From Massilia alkalitolerans DSM 17462 (GTDB taxonomy: Bacteria > Pseudomonadota > Gammaproteobacteria > Burkholderiales > Burkholderiaceae_D), in the NCBI RefSeq assembly GCF_000427785.1, contig NZ_ATYR01000027.1, positions 23,594 through 87,593 on the forward strand: a stretch of 64,000 nucleotides of DNA, in the 5' to 3' direction. The notes beneath the pieces are model-generated. The model made no database searches and was not told the DNA's origin. It saw only the letters and a list, made by a program, of their open reading frames with translations. The number at the start of each line of letters is the position of its first letter. Position 1 is the stretch's first letter. Of this stretch, positions 42,496 to 50,828 are shown piece after piece. The position numbers and the translations under genes are program-made.

Positions 42496-42864
42496 TTACA
42501 GAACTTCAGGTGCCAGCGACACGATCTTCATGAACTTCTCGGTACGCAGTTCACGCGTGACCGGTCCAAAGATACGGGTGCCGATCGGCTCCAGCTTGGC
42601 GTTCAGCAGGACAGCGGCATTGCCGTCGAACTTGACCAGGGAACCGTCCTGGCGGCGCACACCTTTAGCGGTACGCACAACCACGGCGTTGTAAATTTCG
42701 CCCTTCTTGACGCGACCACGCGGCGCAGCCACCTTGACGGTGACCTTGATGATGTCGCCAATGCTCGCATAACGGCGCTTCGAGCCGCCCAACACCTTGA
42801 TGCACAGAACTTCCTTGGCACCGGTGTTGTCGGCTACTTCGAGCCGGCTTTCGGTTTGAATCAT
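42496..42864 (-). CDS. rplN: 50S ribosomal protein L14
   Basis: The 122-aa product starts MIQTESRLEVADNTGAKEVL, the L14 signature. It forms intersubunit bridges. It is the first gene of the spc group, after a 225-bp gap that holds two hairpins. Confidence 0.99.
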   Translation of the reverse strand: MIQTESRLEVADNTGAKEVLCIKVLGGSKRRYASIGDIIKVTVKVAAPRGRVKKGEIYNAVVVRTAKGVRRQDGSLVKFDGNAAVLLNAKLEPIGTRIFGPVTRELRTEKFMKIVSLAPEVL

Positions 42865-42898
42865 GATATTTTCTTTCCCAACTTAAGCCGTAGAAAAC

Positions 42899-42915
42899 CC
42901 CACGGAAACCGTGGG
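42899..42915 (-). promoter_or_regulatory. hairpin 35 bp upstream of rplN
   Basis: CCCACGG (42899-42905) pairs with CCGTGGG (42909-42915) over a 3-nt loop. On the minus strand GGTTTTC follows, giving a terminator-like shape just before rplN. It may be an attenuator at the S10/spc junction. Confidence 0.4.
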
Positions 42916-43037
42916 CCTGCGGTCAGTCTTGGTCCCGCCATGACGCCCCTGCTGGAGCCCCATGTTTGGGTGATGGACTTTCCATTCGTTACAGGCCGCA
43001 GAACCGCGGAGGAATACTGCGGCAACACATGAACGAA

Positions 43038-43066
43038 GCCCGCTAGTATCACAGATACCAGCGGGC
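43038..43066 (-). terminator. strong hairpin after rpsQ at the S10/spc junction
   Basis: GCCCGCTAGTATC (43038-43050) pairs with GATACCAGCGGGC (43054-43066) with one mismatch and a 3-nt loop. On the minus strand TTCGTT follows. It lies 23 bp past rpsQ and likely terminates or attenuates S10-operon transcripts. Confidence 0.5.
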
Positions 43067-43089
43067 CACGCAAGACAAATTTTTAGGCT

Positions 43090-43362
43090 TTAGATGACCT
43101 GTGCTTGCTGCACAACACGGGTCACGGTCCAGGCCTTCGTCTTCGAGATCGGGCGACCTTCCGTGATCTCGACCGTGTCGCCGGTCTTGACCTGGTTGGT
43201 CTCGTCGTGCGCGTGATACTTGTTCGAACGCACGATGATCTTGCCGTACAGCGGGTGCTTCACGTGACGCTCGATCAGGACGGTCACCGTCTTGTCCATT
43301 TTGTCGGACACGACCTTGCCGACCAGCGTACGCTTCAGCGCCGTTTTAGTGGTGTCGTTCAT
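43090..43362 (-). CDS. rpsQ: 30S ribosomal protein S17
   Basis: The 90-aa OB-fold product carries RTLVGKVVSDKMDKTVTVLI and the YHAHDE region typical of S17, a primary 16S rRNA binder. It overlaps rpmC by four bases and is the last gene before the 225-bp S10/spc gap. Confidence 0.99.
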   Translation of the reverse strand: MNDTTKTALKRTLVGKVVSDKMDKTVTVLIERHVKHPLYGKIIVRSNKYHAHDETNQVKTGDTVEITEGRPISKTKAWTVTRVVQQAQVI

Positions 43363-43556
43363 TTGGCTTCCTTCGAGTTCATCACAGTCTTCACACGCGC
43401 GATGTCGCGACGTACTTTCTTGAGCTGCGCGGTATTGCCCAGCTGCTGGGTAGCGATTTGCATGCGCAGGCCGAACTGGGCCTTCAGCAGCTCATTCAGC
43501 TCCTTCTGCAGCGCTTCCTGGTCCTTGCCGCGGAGTTCCGATGCTTTCATATTCAA
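43359..43556 (-). CDS. rpmC: 50S ribosomal protein L29
   Basis: The 65-aa helical-hairpin product starts MNMKASELRGKDQEALQKEL and ends ARVKTVMNSKEAK. L29 lies at the tunnel exit beside L23 and helps dock SRP and trigger factor. An alternative start two residues in (MKASEL) is possible. Confidence 0.98.
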   Translation of the reverse strand: MNMKASELRGKDQEALQKELNELLKAQFGLRMQIATQQLGNTAQLKKVRRDIARVKTVMNSKEAK

Positions 43557-43562
43557 CTCCTG

Positions 43563-43982
43563 TTATTGGCCGACTTGACGGACCACGAAGGTGGTCGCCA
43601 GCGGCAGTTTGGCAGCGGCCAGGCGGAACGCTTCGCGCGCCAGTTCTTCAGCAACGCCGTCCATCTCGTACAGGACTTTGCCTGGCTGGATTTCAGCGAC
43701 GTAGTACTCCGGATTACCCTTACCGTTACCCATACGGACTTCGGCCGGCTTGTTCGAGATCGGCTTGTCCGGGAAGATACGGATCCAGATACGGCCGCCA
43801 CGCTTGATGTGACGGGTCATCGCACGACGTGCAGCTTCGATCTGGCGTGCGGTGATACGGCCGCGGGCAACTGCCTTCAGGCCGAACTCACCGAACGACA
43901 CCGAGGTGCCGCGGGTGTGCGAAATGCCGGTGTTACGGCCCTTCTGCTCTTTACGATACTTTCTGCGGTTTGGCTGCAGCAT
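43563..43982 (-). CDS. rplP: 50S ribosomal protein L16
   Basis: The 139-aa product starts MLQPNRRKYRKEQKGRNTG and contains the conserved GRITARQIEAARRAMTRHIK and RIFPDKPISNKPAEVRMG. L16 shapes the A-site tRNA elbow region. It is 2 bp after rpsC. Confidence 0.99.
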   Translation of the reverse strand: MLQPNRRKYRKEQKGRNTGISHTRGTSVSFGEFGLKAVARGRITARQIEAARRAMTRHIKRGGRIWIRIFPDKPISNKPAEVRMGNGKGNPEYYVAEIQPGKVLYEMDGVAEELAREAFRLAAAKLPLATTFVVRQVGQ

Positions 43983-43984
43983 GC

Positions 43985-44779
43985 TTATTCTCCTGCTTTC
44001 TCAGCAGCCGGCTTGGCAGCGCGGCGGCCTGCTGGTGCGGTACCTGGCTTGGCGCCCGGACGGCCACGGCCGGCAGGCTTGCCATCATCGCGGCGCGGGC
44101 CGCGTGGCTTCTTCTCGTCGGCCGGGACATCGATCACAGGTGCTTCGCCCGTTGCCGAACGATCGCCCTTGTAGACCCACACCTTGACGCCGATGATGCC
44201 GTAGGTGGTCGATGCTTCGCTGGTGCCGTAGTCGATATCGGCGCGCAGGGTGTGCAGAGGCACACGGCCTTCGCGGTACCATTCGGTACGTGCGATTTCG
44301 ATGCCGTTCAGACGGCCCGACGACATGATCTTGATGCCAACGGCGCCCAGACGCATGGCGTTCTGCATCGCGCGCTTCATGGCGCGGCGGAACATGATGC
44401 GCTTTTCGAGCTGCTGGGCGATCGAGTCGGCGATCAGCTGCGAATCGATCTCGGGCTTGCGGATCTCTTCGATGTTGACGTGCACAGGCACGCCCATGAT
44501 CTTCGCCAGCGACGACTTCAGCACTTCGATGTCTTCGCCCTTCTTGCCGATCACGACGCCAGGACGCGACGAGTAGATCGTGAAGCGTGCGTTCTTGGCA
44601 GGACGCTCGATGACGACGCGGCCGACCGAAGCGTTCTTCAGCTTCTTCTTCAGGAAAGCGCGTGCTTCCAGGTCTTCCTTCAGCATGTCGGCGAAGTTGC
44701 CGTTGCCAGCGTACCAGCGCGACGCCCAGTTACGGGTGACCGCCAGGCGGAAGCCGGTTGGGTGGATTTTCTGACCCAT
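43985..44779 (-). CDS. rpsC: 30S ribosomal protein S3
   Basis: The 264-aa product has an N-terminal KH domain (RPGVVIGKKGEDIEVLKSSL) and C-terminal S3 domain (DIDYGTSEASTTYGIIGVKV). The Lys/Arg/Pro/Ala-rich tail of about 50 residues is longer than in E. coli but common in betaproteobacteria. It forms part of the mRNA entry channel. Confidence 0.99.
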   Translation of the reverse strand: MGQKIHPTGFRLAVTRNWASRWYAGNGNFADMLKEDLEARAFLKKKLKNASVGRVVIERPAKNARFTIYSSRPGVVIGKKGEDIEVLKSSLAKIMGVPVHVNIEEIRKPEIDSQLIADSIAQQLEKRIMFRRAMKRAMQNAMRLGAVGIKIMSSGRLNGIEIARTEWYREGRVPLHTLRADIDYGTSEASTTYGIIGVKVWVYKGDRSATGEAPVIDVPADEKKPRGPRRDDGKPAGRGRPGAKPGTAPAGRRAAKPAAEKAGE

Positions 44780-44790
44780 CGTGTGACCCC

Positions 44791-45120
44791 TTAGTTACCG
44801 ACAGTCACGTAGATGTGACAGGATTGTTTCGAAATACGATCGCCGCGGCCCTTCGCACGTGCGGTGAAGCGCTTCAGGATCGGGCCCTTTTCAACGTAGA
44901 TCTGCACGACCTTCAGCTCGTCGATGTCGGCGCCATCGTTGTGTTCCGCGTTGGCGATTGCCGACTCGAGAACCTTCTTGATGATGGTCGCGCCCTTCTT
45001 CGGGCTGAACTGCAGAATGTTGAGTGCTGCGTCAACTTTCTTGCCGCGGATCAGGTCCGCAACCAGGCGGCCCTTTTGTTCCGACAGGCGAACGCCTTTG
45101 AGGATTGCTTTAGTTTCCAT
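44791..45120 (-). CDS. rplV: 50S ribosomal protein L22
   Basis: The 109-aa product contains VRLSEQKGRLVADLIRGKKV and the beta-hairpin with KRFTARAKGRGDRISKQSCH that lines the exit tunnel. It shares one base with the rpsS stop. Confidence 0.99.
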   Translation of the reverse strand: METKAILKGVRLSEQKGRLVADLIRGKKVDAALNILQFSPKKGATIIKKVLESAIANAEHNDGADIDELKVVQIYVEKGPILKRFTARAKGRGDRISKQSCHIYVTVGN

Positions 45121-45395
45121 TATCGTTTCGCCTTCTTGTCAGCAGCGTGGCCCTTGAACGTACGGGTCAGCGCGAATTCGCCGAGCTTGTGGCCGACCAT
45201 GTTCTCCGACACGTACACCGGCACGTGGACCTTGCCGTTGTGCACGGCGATGGTCAGACCGATGAAGTCCGGGGTGATCGTCGAGCGGCGCGACCAGGTT
45301 TTGACTGGCTTCTTGTCTTTGGTCGCTTGCGCGGCTTCGACTTTTTTCACCAGGTGGGCGTCAATGAACGGCCCTTTTTTCAATGAACGAGTCAT
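45120..45395 (-). CDS. rpsS: 30S ribosomal protein S19
   Basis: The 91-aa product starts MTRSLKKGPFIDAHLVKKVE and has the conserved RRSTITPDFIGLTIAVHNGK. Head protein of the small subunit; 10 bp after rplB. Confidence 0.99.
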   Translation of the reverse strand: MTRSLKKGPFIDAHLVKKVEAAQATKDKKPVKTWSRRSTITPDFIGLTIAVHNGKVHVPVYVSENMVGHKLGEFALTRTFKGHAADKKAKR

Positions 45396-45405
45396 GTTTT
45401 ATCCC

Positions 45406-46233
45406 TTATTTCTTGCCGCGGCGCGAGACGATCATCGACGAAGTGCGCTTGTTCGAACGCGTCTTCTTGCCCTTGGTCTGCTGGCCCCATGGCGACACCG
45501 GATGGCGACCTGCTGCCGTACGGCCTTCACCACCACCGTGCGGGTGGTCGATCGGGTTCATGACGACACCGCGGACGGTCGGGCGGACACCGCGCCAACG
45601 CATCGCACCGGCTTTACCGATCTTGCGCAGGCTGTGCTCGGCATTGCCGACTTCACCCACGGTTGCACGGCACTCGATGTGCACGCGACGGACTTCACCC
45701 GAGCGCAGGCGAACCTGGGCGTAGGTGCCTTCGCGGGCCATCAGGACGACAGCGGCGCCGGCGGTGCGGGCCATCTGTGCGCCTTTACCCGGCAGCATTT
45801 CGACGCAGTGCATCACGGTACCAACCGGGATGTTGCGGATCGGCAGGCAGTTACCGGCCTTGATCGGTGCTTCCGAACCGTTCATCAGGGTATCGCCGAC
45901 AGCGATGCCCTTCGGAGCGATGATGTACGCACGGGCGCCGTCCGCGTAGCACAGCAGAGCGATGTGCGCGGTACGGTTCGGGTCGTATTCGATACGCTCG
46001 ACCTTGGCAGGGATACCATCCTTCTGGCGCTTGAAGTCGACCAGACGATAGTGCTGCTTGTGGCCACCGCCGATGTGGCGGGTGGTGATGTGACCGTTGT
46101 TGTTACGGCCAGCAGTCTTCGATTTCTTCTCAACCAGGGCTGCGAACGGACGGCCTTTGTACAGGTCGCTGTTCACAACCTTCACCATGCCGCGGCGGCC
46201 TGGGGAGGTTGGCTTCATCTTAACGAGTGCCAT
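45406..46233 (-). CDS. rplB: 50S ribosomal protein L2
   Basis: The 275-aa product starts MALVKMKPTSPGRRGMVKVV and has the C-terminal signature MNPIDHPHGGGEGRTAAGRH including the histidine important near the peptidyl transferase centre. It shares one base with the rplW stop. Confidence 0.99.
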   Translation of the reverse strand: MALVKMKPTSPGRRGMVKVVNSDLYKGRPFAALVEKKSKTAGRNNNGHITTRHIGGGHKQHYRLVDFKRQKDGIPAKVERIEYDPNRTAHIALLCYADGARAYIIAPKGIAVGDTLMNGSEAPIKAGNCLPIRNIPVGTVMHCVEMLPGKGAQMARTAGAAVVLMAREGTYAQVRLRSGEVRRVHIECRATVGEVGNAEHSLRKIGKAGAMRWRGVRPTVRGVVMNPIDHPHGGGEGRTAAGRHPVSPWGQQTKGKKTRSNKRTSSMIVSRRGKK

Positions 46234-46550
46234 TATTTAGCCTCCTCGACAAAATTGATTTCCTGGCCCGGCTTCAGGGCCACGAAAGCGCGCTTGGTGT
46301 GGTTGCGGCGACCGGTGAAACGGCCCGAACGCTTGACCTTGCCTTCGCGGTTGACGGTTTGCACCGATTCCACTTCGACCTTGAACAGCAGTTCGACGGC
46401 AGCCTTGATTTCCGGCTTGGTTGCATCCGGCAGAACCTTGAACACGATCTGTTCGTTCTTTTCAGCGACGAAGGTCGCCTTTTCGGAAATAACCGGAGCC
46501 AGCAGCACCTTCATCAGGCGCTCTTCGCTGAATTTGATAGCGGTGCTCAT
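46233..46550 (-). CDS. rplW: 50S ribosomal protein L23
   Basis: The 105-aa product begins MSTAIKFSEERLMKVLLAPV and contains RSGRFTGRRNHTKRAFVALK. L23 docks trigger factor and SRP at the tunnel exit. It overlaps the rplD stop by four bases. Confidence 0.99.
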   Translation of the reverse strand: MSTAIKFSEERLMKVLLAPVISEKATFVAEKNEQIVFKVLPDATKPEIKAAVELLFKVEVESVQTVNREGKVKRSGRFTGRRNHTKRAFVALKPGQEINFVEEAK

Positions 46551-47167
46551 GCGTACATCTCCTCGATCTTGGCCAGAGCAGCTTTGGTGACCAGGACTTT
46601 CTTGTAGAACACCAGCGACATCGGATCAGCTGCCTTCGGCTCGACGACGAGCACGTTCGGCAGGTTGCGCGATGCCAGTTCCAGGTTTTCATCGATGGTG
46701 TCGGTGATCACCAGGACCGATTCCAGACCCATGCCCTGCAGCTTTTGCGACAGCAGCTTGGTCTTCGGAGCTTCGATCGACAGGTTTTCGACAACGTTCA
46801 GACGGCCTTCGCGGGCCAGCTGCGAGAAGATCGAGCAGATACCTGCGCGGAACATCTTCTTGTTGACCTTGTGCGAGAAGTTCTCGTCCGGGGTGTTCGG
46901 GAAGATGCGACCACCGCCGCGCCACAGAGGCGACGACGACATACCAGCACGAGCGCGGCCGGTGCCTTTTTGGCGCCATGGCTTCTTCGTGGTGTGGCTG
47001 ACTTCTTCACGGTCTTTCTGCTTGCGGTTGCCGCTGCGCGCGTTGGCGGCGTAGGCGACCACGATCTGGTGAATCAGGGCTTCGTTGTATTCGCGGCCGA
47101 ACACGGTGTCGGCAGCTGCAACGCCGGCGCCAGCTTGACCTTGCTCATTCAGGAGCTGGAGTTCCAT
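46547..47167 (-). CDS. rplD: 50S ribosomal protein L4
   Basis: The 206-aa product has the tunnel-lining loop KKPWRQKGTGRARAGMSSSP and the globular L4 domain. In E. coli L4 represses its own S10 operon; whether that holds here is doubtful, since the operon leader would lie before rpsJ, 15 kb away. It is 2 bp after rplC. Confidence 0.99.
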   Translation of the reverse strand: MELQLLNEQGQAGAGVAAADTVFGREYNEALIHQIVVAYAANARSGNRKQKDREEVSHTTKKPWRQKGTGRARAGMSSSPLWRGGGRIFPNTPDENFSHKVNKKMFRAGICSIFSQLAREGRLNVVENLSIEAPKTKLLSQKLQGMGLESVLVITDTIDENLELASRNLPNVLVVEPKAADPMSLVFYKKVLVTKAALAKIEEMYA

Positions 47168-47169
47168 AC

Positions 47170-47826
47170 TTAGGCTCCTTTCTTGGCTTTGGTTTTGACA
47201 GCCGGCTTGACGATCACCTGGCCGTTCTTGGCGCCAGGAACGGCACCTTTCACGAGCAGCAGCTGACGGTCAGCGTCGATGCGGGCGATTTCCAGGTTCT
47301 GGGTGGTGACGGTAACGTCGCCCATGTGACCGGTCATGCGCTTGCCTGGGAACACGCGACCCGGATCCTGCGCCATACCGATGGAGCCAGGAACGTTGTG
47401 CGAACGCGAGTTACCGTGGGTAGCACGGCCCGAAGCAAAGTTGTAACGCTTGATGGTACCGGCGTAGCCCTTACCGATCGAGGTGCCCTGCACGTCGATT
47501 TTCTGGCCCACTTCGAACATCGAAGCATTGATGGTGTCGCCGGCTTTGAGTTCAGCGGCTTTGGTGGAATCGATGCGGAATTCACGCAGCATCGTGCCGG
47601 CTTCGACGCCAGCTTTAGCGTAGTGACCAGCAGCAGCCTTGTTCACGCGGGAAGCGCGACGCTGGCCGAAGACGACTTGCACAGCAGTGTAGCCGTCAGT
47701 TTCAGGGGTTTTGACTTGCGCAACACGGTTGTTGGACACGTCCAGCACGGTGACAGGGATCGAATCGCCGTCATCCGTGAAGATACGCATCATGCCAACC
47801 TTGCGACCGAGGAGGCCCAGGCTCAT
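47170..47826 (-). CDS. rplC: 50S ribosomal protein L3
   Basis: The 218-aa product starts MSLGLLGRKVGMMRIFTDDG and has RATHGNSRSHNVPGSIGMAQ and the extended loop reaching the peptidyl transferase centre. It is normally second in the S10 operon, after rpsJ; here rpsJ is about 15 kb upstream and rplC has its own promoter (47920-47948). Confidence 0.99.
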   Translation of the reverse strand: MSLGLLGRKVGMMRIFTDDGDSIPVTVLDVSNNRVAQVKTPETDGYTAVQVVFGQRRASRVNKAAAGHYAKAGVEAGTMLREFRIDSTKAAELKAGDTINASMFEVGQKIDVQGTSIGKGYAGTIKRYNFASGRATHGNSRSHNVPGSIGMAQDPGRVFPGKRMTGHMGDVTVTTQNLEIARIDADRQLLLVKGAVPGAKNGQVIVKPAVKTKAKKGA

Positions 47827-47919
47827 TTTTTCTCCATTCCCACCTACGATTGGGCGGGGCTAATTAGTACTACTAAAAAAGCATGGGCTGAAAAAGACGT
47901 GCCCATACCGAAGCCGGCT

Positions 47920-47948
47920 AGTATAGCGCGCAAACGGCAACGGCGCAA
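47920..47948 (-). promoter_or_regulatory. sigma-70 promoter for the rplC operon
   Basis: On the minus strand TTGCGC (47943-47948) and TATACT (47920-47925) are spaced by 17 bp. They match four and five consensus bases. Transcription would begin near 47913, leaving a leader of about 87 nt before rplC. It explains how the ribosomal string is expressed when cut off from rpsJ. Confidence 0.65.
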
Positions 47949-47980
47949 CAGGATAAATCGAGGTGACCTCGGCCTGTTGC
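47945..47980. repeat. long stem overlapping the rplC promoter -35
   Basis: GCAACAGG (47945-47952) pairs with CCTGTTGC (47973-47980), with an inner stem CGAGGT/ACCTCG (47959-47971). The outer arm overlaps the -35 hexamer. It may be an operator, a cruciform, or a terminator remnant for the tRNA unit. Confidence 0.55.
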
Positions 47981-48032
47981 GTTTTCCGCAGTAGCTGGAG
48001 AGAGCAAGGAATCTGACCTGGCTGGTCAGCAC

Positions 48033-48060
48033 AGAAAAGGCACACCGCTGCGCCTTTTCT
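48033..48060 (-). terminator. terminator of the tRNA-Val unit
   Basis: AGAAAAGGC (48033-48041) pairs with GCCTTTTCT (48052-48060) over a 10-nt loop, 43 bp past the tRNA 3' end. The minus-strand 3' arm is T-rich. Confidence 0.7.
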
Positions 48061-48103
48061 CTGCAGGCTACGACCATTGCTGGGAGCCTGCGATCTGGAA
48101 GTC

Positions 48104-48180
48104 TGGTGGGCGGTGCAGGATTCGAACCTGCGACCCCTTGGATGTCGACCAAGTATTCTAACCAGCTGAACTAACCGCCC
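48104..48180 (-). tRNA. tRNA-Val (GAC)
   Basis: A 77-nt cloverleaf with encoded CCA. Acceptor GGGCGGT/ACCGCCC, discriminator A, D-arm GTTC/GAAT, anticodon stem CTTGG/CCAAG with 7-nt loop TCGACAT, T-arm GCAGG/CCTGC with loop TTCGAAT. The anticodon is GAC, and A73 also fits valine. Position 33, just before the anticodon, is C instead of the near-universal U. The D-arm and variable region resemble tRNA-Asp. A perfect -10 box lies 10 bp upstream. Confidence 0.9.
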
Positions 48181-48190
48181 GGGGAGCCGC

Positions 48191-48220
48191 ATTATACGTA
48201 GCAGCCCGACAGTTTTGCAA
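48191..48220 (-). promoter_or_regulatory. promoter for tRNA-Val
   Basis: On the minus strand TTGCAA (48215-48220) and a perfect TATAAT (48191-48196) are spaced by 18 bp. The start would fall about four bases before the tRNA. Confidence 0.75.
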
Positions 48221-48276
48221 TAGCTTTTTTTCGGGCGCGTCGTGCATGCTCTCCGACATGTCTTCCGGATCGCCGG

Positions 48277-48305
48277 TTGTCGATGCCGCCGTGAAATGCT
48301 ATTGT
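48277..48305 (+). promoter_or_regulatory. candidate promoter for ggpPS
   Basis: TTGTCG (48277-48282) and TATTGT (48300-48305) are 17 bp apart, each with four consensus matches. A leader of about 185 nt would precede ggpPS. Weak evidence only. Confidence 0.3.
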
Positions 48306-48495
48306 ACAAATGCATTTTGCGGGCGACTTCCCCGCCCCTCCGCTTTTCACGTTCCCTTCGCCGGCAGATGACGGTGCGTCCAGCGCACCATGCCTGCCCT
48401 TTTTTCCTGGCGTGCCCGCCTCCCGGCGGATCCGGCGCGCCCCGACCCGGTCCGCCGCTTCTGGTGCGCGGACGCATCGCAGATAAGGATGATTC

Positions 48496-50817
48496 ATGAC
48501 TGTTATTGACTCGCAACGCTGGTCCCGCCCCCTCGATCCCGCCCGCCTCGTGCTCGCTACCGACCTCGACGGCACCCTGCTCGCGGGCACCCATGAGGCG
48601 CGGCGCCGCGTGCGCGACCTGTTCGCCGCGGCCGCCGAGGCCCCTGCGGACGCCCGCCCCACCCTGGTCTTCGTGACCGGACGCGGCCTGGAAACCGTCA
48701 TGCCCCTGCTGAGCGATCCCACCATCCCGAGCCCCGACTACATCATCGCCGACGTCGGCGCCACCGTGGTCGACCGCGAGCTGCGGCCGGTGGAGCCGAT
48801 CCAGCACGAGCTGACCGCGCACTGGCCGGGCAGCCAGGCGGTGCTGCGCGCCCTGTCCGGCTTCCCGCAGCTGGTGCGCCAGAGCGTGCCGCAGGAACGG
48901 CGCTGCTCCTTCCTGGCGTCCGAAGACGCCGTCACGCCGGCGCTGCAGGCGGCAGTGGAAGCACTCGGCTGCGAGCTGCTGTTCTCGGCCGGACGCTACC
49001 TCGACGTGCTGCCGCGCGGCGTCGGCAAGGGCGCGGCGCTGCGCCGCCTGGCCGCCGCGGCCGGCTTCGACCCGGCCAGCGTGGTGGTGGCGGGCGACAC
49101 CCTGAACGATCTGTCGATGTTCGAAGCCGGCTTTCGCGGCGTGGTGGTGGGCGGCGCCGAGCCGGCACTGGTCGAGCGCGTGCGCAGGAACGCGCGCGTG
49201 CACGTGGCGTCCGTGGAGGGCTGCGGCGGCATCCTGGAAGGCCTGGCACGGCACGGCATGCCGCTTGGCGCCACGGCCGCGCCGAGCGCCGATCCGGTAT
49301 CCGGCGAGGCCGAACTGGTGATGGTCTACCACCGCCTGCCCTACGACGAACTGGTGGTGGACGGCGTCACCCTGCAGCGCCGCCCGAAGAGCCCGAACGG
49401 CATCATGCCGACCCTGCTGAACTTCTTCGCCGGCGGGCGCAAGGGCTCCTGGGTGGCCTGGTCGCAGCAGGAATCGCGCACGCCGGAAGGCTTCGACACC
49501 CACGTGGCGGTCGACCCGCAGCGCTACCCGCAGCTCAAGGCGGCGCGCATCGCCCTTACCGGCGAGGACATCGAGCTGTTCTACAAGAAGTTCTCGAAAG
49601 AGGCCTTCTGGCCGATCATCTTCTCCTTCCCGGACAAGGCCGAATTCCACCAGGCCCACTGGGAGCGCTTCCTGGAAGTGAACCGCCTGTTCGCCGAGCA
49701 GACCGCGCGCGAGGCCGCCCACGGCGCCACCGCCTGGATCCACGACTACAACCTGTGGATGGTGCCGGCTTTCCTGCGCCCGCTGCGCCCGGACCTGACG
49801 ATCGCCTTCTTCCACCACACCGCCTTCCCCTCGAGCGACGTCTTCAACATCCTGCCGTGGCGGCGTGACATCATCGGCAGCCTGCTGCAGTGCGACTACG
49901 TGGGTTTCCACATTCCGCGCTACGTCGAGAACTTCGTCGACGCGGTGCGCTCGTTCGCCCCCGTGGAAGTGGCCGGCAGCGTCCCGTGCGCGCCGCGCTT
50001 CCTCACCTATGGCTGCGCGCTCGGGGTCGACCGCATGATGACCGCGATCGAGGTCGGCGGACGGCGCGTGGCGCTGGGCGCCCACCCGGTCGGCACCGAC
50101 GTCAAGCTGATCCGGCGCCTGGTGGACAGTAGCGAAGTGCAACGCCAGCTGGCCGAACTCGACGGCCTGCTGGAAGGCAGGACCGGGATCGTCTCGATCG
50201 AGCGCCTCGACTACGTCAAGGGCTCGCTGGAAAAGCTGCAGGCCTTCGAGCGCATGCTGGAGCGCCATCCCGAACTGCTGGGCAAGGTGACGCTGCTGAA
50301 CATCGTCACCCCGGCCGCCAGCGGCATGGAGATCTACGACAGCCTGCGTGAAGATCTCGACCGCACCGTGGGCCGCATCAATGGCCGCTTCTCGACCCTC
50401 GGCTGGGTCCCGGTGCGCTATTTCTACCGCTCGCTGCCTTTCGAGGACGTGGTGGCCCACTACGCCGCCTGCGGCATCGCCTGGATCACCCCCCTGCGCG
50501 ACGGCCTCAACCTGGTGGCCAAGGAGTACGTCGCCACCCGCCATGCGGCGGGACGCCCCGGGGTGCTGATCCTGTCCGAATTCGCCGGCGCCGCGGTCGA
50601 GCTGCACGGCGCCCTGCTGGTCAATCCCTACGACGCCAATGCCATGAGCGAGACCTTGTACCAGGCGCTGAGCATGGGCGCCGACGAAGTCGCCTACCGC
50701 GCCGCGCGGCTGGCCATGATCGTGGACGAGCACGACGTCACGCGCTGGGGCGAAGGCTTCCTGACTGCGCTGGCGCGCAATGAAACGCCGGCCGTCGACG
50801 AACGTCCGGCAGCGTGA
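48496..50817 (+). CDS. ggpPS: fused glucosylglycerol-phosphate phosphatase/synthase (GgpPS-type)
   Basis: A 773-aa fusion. Residues 1 to about 265 are a HAD phosphatase of the sucrose-phosphatase/TPP type, with motif I LATDLDGTLL (Asp 23, Asp 25), FVTGRGLE, GKGAAL and VAGDTLNDLSM. Residues about 275 to 760 are a GT20 glycosyltransferase, with WIHDYNLWMVP, FHHTAFPSSDVF, VSIERLDYVKG and DGLNLVAKEY. Domain order phosphatase-then-synthase matches bifunctional GgpPS that make the osmolyte glucosylglycerol from ADP-glucose and glycerol-3-phosphate; OtsA/OtsB fusions usually have the reverse order. A related trehalose activity cannot be excluded. An mscS gene follows 11 bp later, supporting osmotic function. 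Confidence 0.85.
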   Translation: MTVIDSQRWSRPLDPARLVLATDLDGTLLAGTHEARRRVRDLFAAAAEAPADARPTLVFVTGRGLETVMPLLSDPTIPSPDYIIADVGATVVDRELRPVEPIQHELTAHWPGSQAVLRALSGFPQLVRQSVPQERRCSFLASEDAVTPALQAAVEALGCELLFSAGRYLDVLPRGVGKGAALRRLAAAAGFDPASVVVAGDTLNDLSMFEAGFRGVVVGGAEPALVERVRRNARVHVASVEGCGGILEGLARHGMPLGATAAPSADPVSGEAELVMVYHRLPYDELVVDGVTLQRRPKSPNGIMPTLLNFFAGGRKGSWVAWSQQESRTPEGFDTHVAVDPQRYPQLKAARIALTGEDIELFYKKFSKEAFWPIIFSFPDKAEFHQAHWERFLEVNRLFAEQTAREAAHGATAWIHDYNLWMVPAFLRPLRPDLTIAFFHHTAFPSSDVFNILPWRRDIIGSLLQCDYVGFHIPRYVENFVDAVRSFAPVEVAGSVPCAPRFLTYGCALGVDRMMTAIEVGGRRVALGAHPVGTDVKLIRRLVDSSEVQRQLAELDGLLEGRTGIVSIERLDYVKGSLEKLQAFERMLERHPELLGKVTLLNIVTPAASGMEIYDSLREDLDRTVGRINGRFSTLGWVPVRYFYRSLPFEDVVAHYAACGIAWITPLRDGLNLVAKEYVATRHAAGRPGVLILSEFAGAAVELHGALLVNPYDANAMSETLYQALSMGADEVAYRAARLAMIVDEHDVTRWGEGFLTALARNETPAVDERPAA

Positions 50818-50828
50818 AAGGAGTACAC

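Larger units (their letters stand above)
48181..48495. other. 315-bp divergent region between tRNA-Val and ggpPS
   Basis: Holds the tRNA promoter at its left end, an A-run near 48225-48231, and a candidate ggpPS promoter near 48277-48305. No additional gene is seen. The right half (48320-48480) is GC-rich and may be a long untranslated leader for ggpPS. Confidence 0.6.

Noticed and set aside
42861..43073. 70-codon frame in the rpsQ-rplN gap
   Set aside because: Covers the hairpins, lacks a ribosome site and overlaps rplN; non-coding leader more likely.
47860..50733. 957-codon minus-strand frame crossing the tRNA and ggpPS
   Set aside because: Spans a tRNA gene and lies opposite a well-supported enzyme; no domain.
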